Shown: positions 63,635 through 64,000 of the stretch, one piece after another | Layout: each line of letters begins with the position of its first letter | Numbering within the stretch: position 1 is the stretch's first letter | Assembly: GCF_017562075.2 (NCBI RefSeq) | Contig: NC_054085.1 | Span: 14,845,222-14,909,221, forward strand | Source: Anopheles merus | Lineage: Eukaryota > Arthropoda > Insecta > Diptera > Culicidae | DNA: 64,000 bases | Direction: 5' to 3' | The notes under the pieces: model-generated | Told to the model about the DNA's origin: nothing | The model's database searches: none | What the model saw: the letters and a program-made list of their open reading frames with translations, nothing else | Translations under genes and position numbers: made by a program

Positions 63635-64000
63635 TGTTGGGTGTGTTTGTTCTAGTCTGCTACGTTGGCGAGATGGTTTTCCAGCTTGTTTGAAATACAT
63701 TTTCTCCTTTCCAAACGGTTACCTAGCAACCGACCGAATGGGTTGCACTGATGCTCTGTCCATGTGCGTGATTCCAGCGGCCATTATTAGAAATCGTTTG
63801 ATTATTATTCTACTCTCCACTATTTCTACAAGCAGCAACAGCAGCATAAGCGATATTTTTGTAATCATAATTGCATTCGCAAGCAATTCTGCACCGGTAC
63901 ACACGGTTCTCTTTTTCGCACGCTCTATTTCTGGTCACCCGAATCGCTCATTCGAATTGCTTCGAACGCTCAACCCCACCGCCTAAACACGCCCAGCGCG
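63635..64000. other. Upstream flank of ZMYND10
   Basis: Contains TTTGAAATACATTTTC near 63689, a weak relative of the palindrome. No coding sequence was supported before the window ends. Confidence 0.45.

Overview
This is eukaryotic, intron-containing DNA from a dipteran, most likely an Anopheles mosquito. The evidence is insect-type proteins (a divergent ionotropic receptor, a LAMP-family protein with a YxxΦ tail, Ubc9, eS12, ZMYND10), short GT-AG introns of about 60-90 bp, AT-rich intergenic DNA, CAG/polyQ tracts and hAT-type miniature transposons. Species and chromosome cannot be fixed from the sequence alone.

Left part (1-8.4 kb). The window opens inside a minus-strand ionotropic-receptor-like gene whose reading frame carries an in-frame TAA at 133-131, with receptor-like sequence continuing in frame beyond it. 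A plus-strand four-exon LAMP gene follows (CDS 1906-3492). After it come about 5 kb of AT-rich, gene-free DNA that looks like long 3' UTR and intergenic sequence.

Middle part (8.4-31 kb). One minus-strand gene with four coding exons (28973-26358, 11901-9861, 9749-9563, 8651-8432) encodes a ~1,687-aa low-complexity protein, tentatively CEP170-like. Its 14.5-kb intron holds degenerate tRNA-like sequences and a well-preserved hAT-type MITE with an exact 8-bp target duplication and an internal GGAATC/GATTCC minisatellite.

Main feature (32.2-58.5 kb). Ten head-to-tail, minus-strand paralogous genes, each with one coding exon, encode 437-823-aa proteins. They share an N-terminal ~85-aa block (start MPY or MAY, P-x-W, Y-L-x-W-P), an acidic linker often carrying DPFxDV motifs, a short helical block (EL...NQxE) and one or two DUF4806-like modules, usually followed by a basic SVP motif. 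Nearly all copies also share a small 5' UTR intron ending just before the ATG and, 290-530 bp upstream of the ATG, a palindrome TGAAAYRTTTCA. Two copies carry in-frame 156-bp tandem repeats. MITEs interrupt the array. No function is known to me for this family, and it is the best candidate here for an undescribed system.

Right part (58.5-64 kb). Compact housekeeping genes: Ubc9 (SUMO E2), a small unrecognised 79-aa ORF, RpS12/eS12 with a 5' TOP-like leader, and ZMYND10 (axonemal dynein assembly), convergent with RpS12. The same palindrome also lies near Ubc9, between the 79-aa ORF and RpS12, and upstream of the LAMP gene, so it may be a general promoter element rather than array-specific.
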